From contig NZ_NHOT01000008.1 of the NCBI RefSeq assembly GCF_002197755.1, positions 62,001-126,000 on the forward strand: a stretch of DNA of 64,000 nucleotides, given 5' to 3'. Under the pieces are notes generated by a model. It did not search any database and was not told where the DNA came from. It was given only the letters and a program-made list of their open reading frames with translations. Of this stretch, positions 63,469-64,000 are shown one piece after another; positions within the stretch are counted from its first letter, which is position 1, and each line of letters begins with the position of its first letter. The translations under genes were made by a program, and so were the position numbers. This DNA is from Pedobacter sp. AJM (GTDB taxonomy: Bacteria > Bacteroidota > Bacteroidia > Sphingobacteriales > Sphingobacteriaceae).

Positions 63469-64000
63469 CCAACGCCTCCTTAAAAACTTTTAAAACCCTT
63501 TCCCTTGCAAATTTATGCTCAACTATTGGTTGGGCATATTTTTTGGTATCAAATTCTGGCACCCACTTCTTGATATATTCAAATTTAGGATCGAAACGCT
63601 TGGTTTGTAATTCCGGATTAAAGACTCTGAAATAGGGTGCTGCATCATTACCGGAGCCTGCTGCCCATTGCCAGCCACCCACATTACTCGCCATTTCATA
63701 ATCCAATAGTTTACCTGCAAAATAAGCTTCGCCCCATCGCCAGTCAATCAGCAAGTGTTTGGAGAGAAAGCTTGCGGTTACCATGCGCACCCGGTTGTGC
63801 ATCCAGCCGATTGTATTAAGTTGCCTCATCCCCGCATCAACAATTGGATATCCTGTATTTCCTTCACACCAGGCTTTAAATTCCTCTTCATTGTTGCGCC
63901 ATTTTATTTTATCGTATTGTTTTTTAAAAGAATCATGAGCCGAATAAGGGAAATGCCACAAAATCATCATGTAAAACTCGCGCCAGGCCAGTTCTGATAA
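63458..64000 (-). CDS. Deoxyribodipyrimidine photolyase/cryptochrome, C-terminal part
   Basis: The frame is open to the end of the window (LSELAWREFYMMILWHFP), so the 5' part lies outside. The visible 180 residues are the FAD-binding domain of the photolyase family: GNTGYPIVDAGMRQLNTIGW, MHNRVRMVTASFLSKHLLIDW and GEAYFAGKLLDYEMASNVGGWQW, each spread over about 60-120, then YFRVFNPELQTKRFDP. It repairs cyclobutane pyrimidine dimers with blue light, unless it is a cryptochrome-type sensor; the visible part cannot decide. It is convergent with the FKBP gene and overlaps its end by 11 bp. Confidence 0.94.
   Translation of the reverse strand, partial: LSELAWREFYMMILWHFPYSAHDSFKKQYDKIKWRNNEEEFKAWCEGNTGYPIVDAGMRQLNTIGWMHNRVRMVTASFLSKHLLIDWRWGEAYFAGKLLDYEMASNVGGWQWAAGSGNDAAPYFRVFNPELQTKRFDPKFEYIKKWVPEFDTKKYAQPIVEHKFARERVLKVFKEALANS

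Overview
The window looks like a chromosomal segment from a Bacteroidota bacterium of the Sphingobacteriaceae, probably Pedobacter or a close relative. The evidence is the predicted proteins: a type IX secretion (T9SS) type B adhesin unit with PorP/SprF and PorE-like partners, many lipoproteins with Bacteroidetes-style signals, DUF983 and DUF2461 proteins, LytS/LytTR two-component genes and a Bacillus-like fadN-fadA-fadE order. Promoters match the Bacteroidetes form (TTG, about 20 bp, TAnnTTTG). No rRNA, tRNA, CRISPR array or insertion sequence was seen.

Region 1 (1-8400) is an accessory locus that looks visibly more A/T-rich than the rest. A large protein with an OmpA-like domain, cut by the window start, is followed by lipoprotein paralogues. 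Among them lie decayed gene ends, a paralogue split by an in-frame stop, and a chimeric relic joining a piece of the large gene to a piece of a lipoprotein gene. This would fit an effector with an array of immunity-like lipoproteins, but the function is inferred. Region 2 (8478-10880) holds small housekeeping-type genes and an OmpA lipoprotein.

Region 3 (10877-30300) is a cell-surface locus. A STAND-like NTPase with a putative N-terminal DNA-binding segment is divergent from a 4505-residue repetitive adhesin with a T9SS type B C-terminal signal, which is followed by PorP/SprF and a PorE-like OmpA protein. The adhesin shows nested duplication: an 11-copy array of 90-residue repeats with a three-unit higher-order repeat, and a 2.5-kb block duplicated upstream.

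Region 4 (30361-35740) is the most interesting. It contains a full-length LanB-type dehydratase, a LytS-type kinase, an unannotated 46-codon ORF with no cysteine but several Ser/Thr near its C-terminus, and a LytTR regulator. Three 10-bp direct repeats with 21-bp spacing lie upstream of the regulator. A 17/21 match to one of them, with its flank, lies between the kinase and the peptide ORF. This suggests a self-contained RiPP-like system with its own two-component control.

Region 5 (35852-48483) has an HsdR-N-like nuclease domain protein, htpG, a single-domain response regulator, a BadF-type sugar kinase, an RND efflux operon (HlyD-RND-TolC) with a cytochrome c relic behind tolC, and an M61 peptidase. 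Region 6 (48584-61320) is fatty-acid metabolism: acyl-CoA ligase, gamma-glutamyltransferase, an OmpA porin-like protein, then MarR-fadN-(four-helix-bundle gene)-fadA-fadE. A palindrome at the MarR promoter recurs in part upstream of the acyl-CoA ligase. Region 7 (61369-64000) has three consecutive FKBP-type lipoproteins and the 3' part of a photolyase gene.
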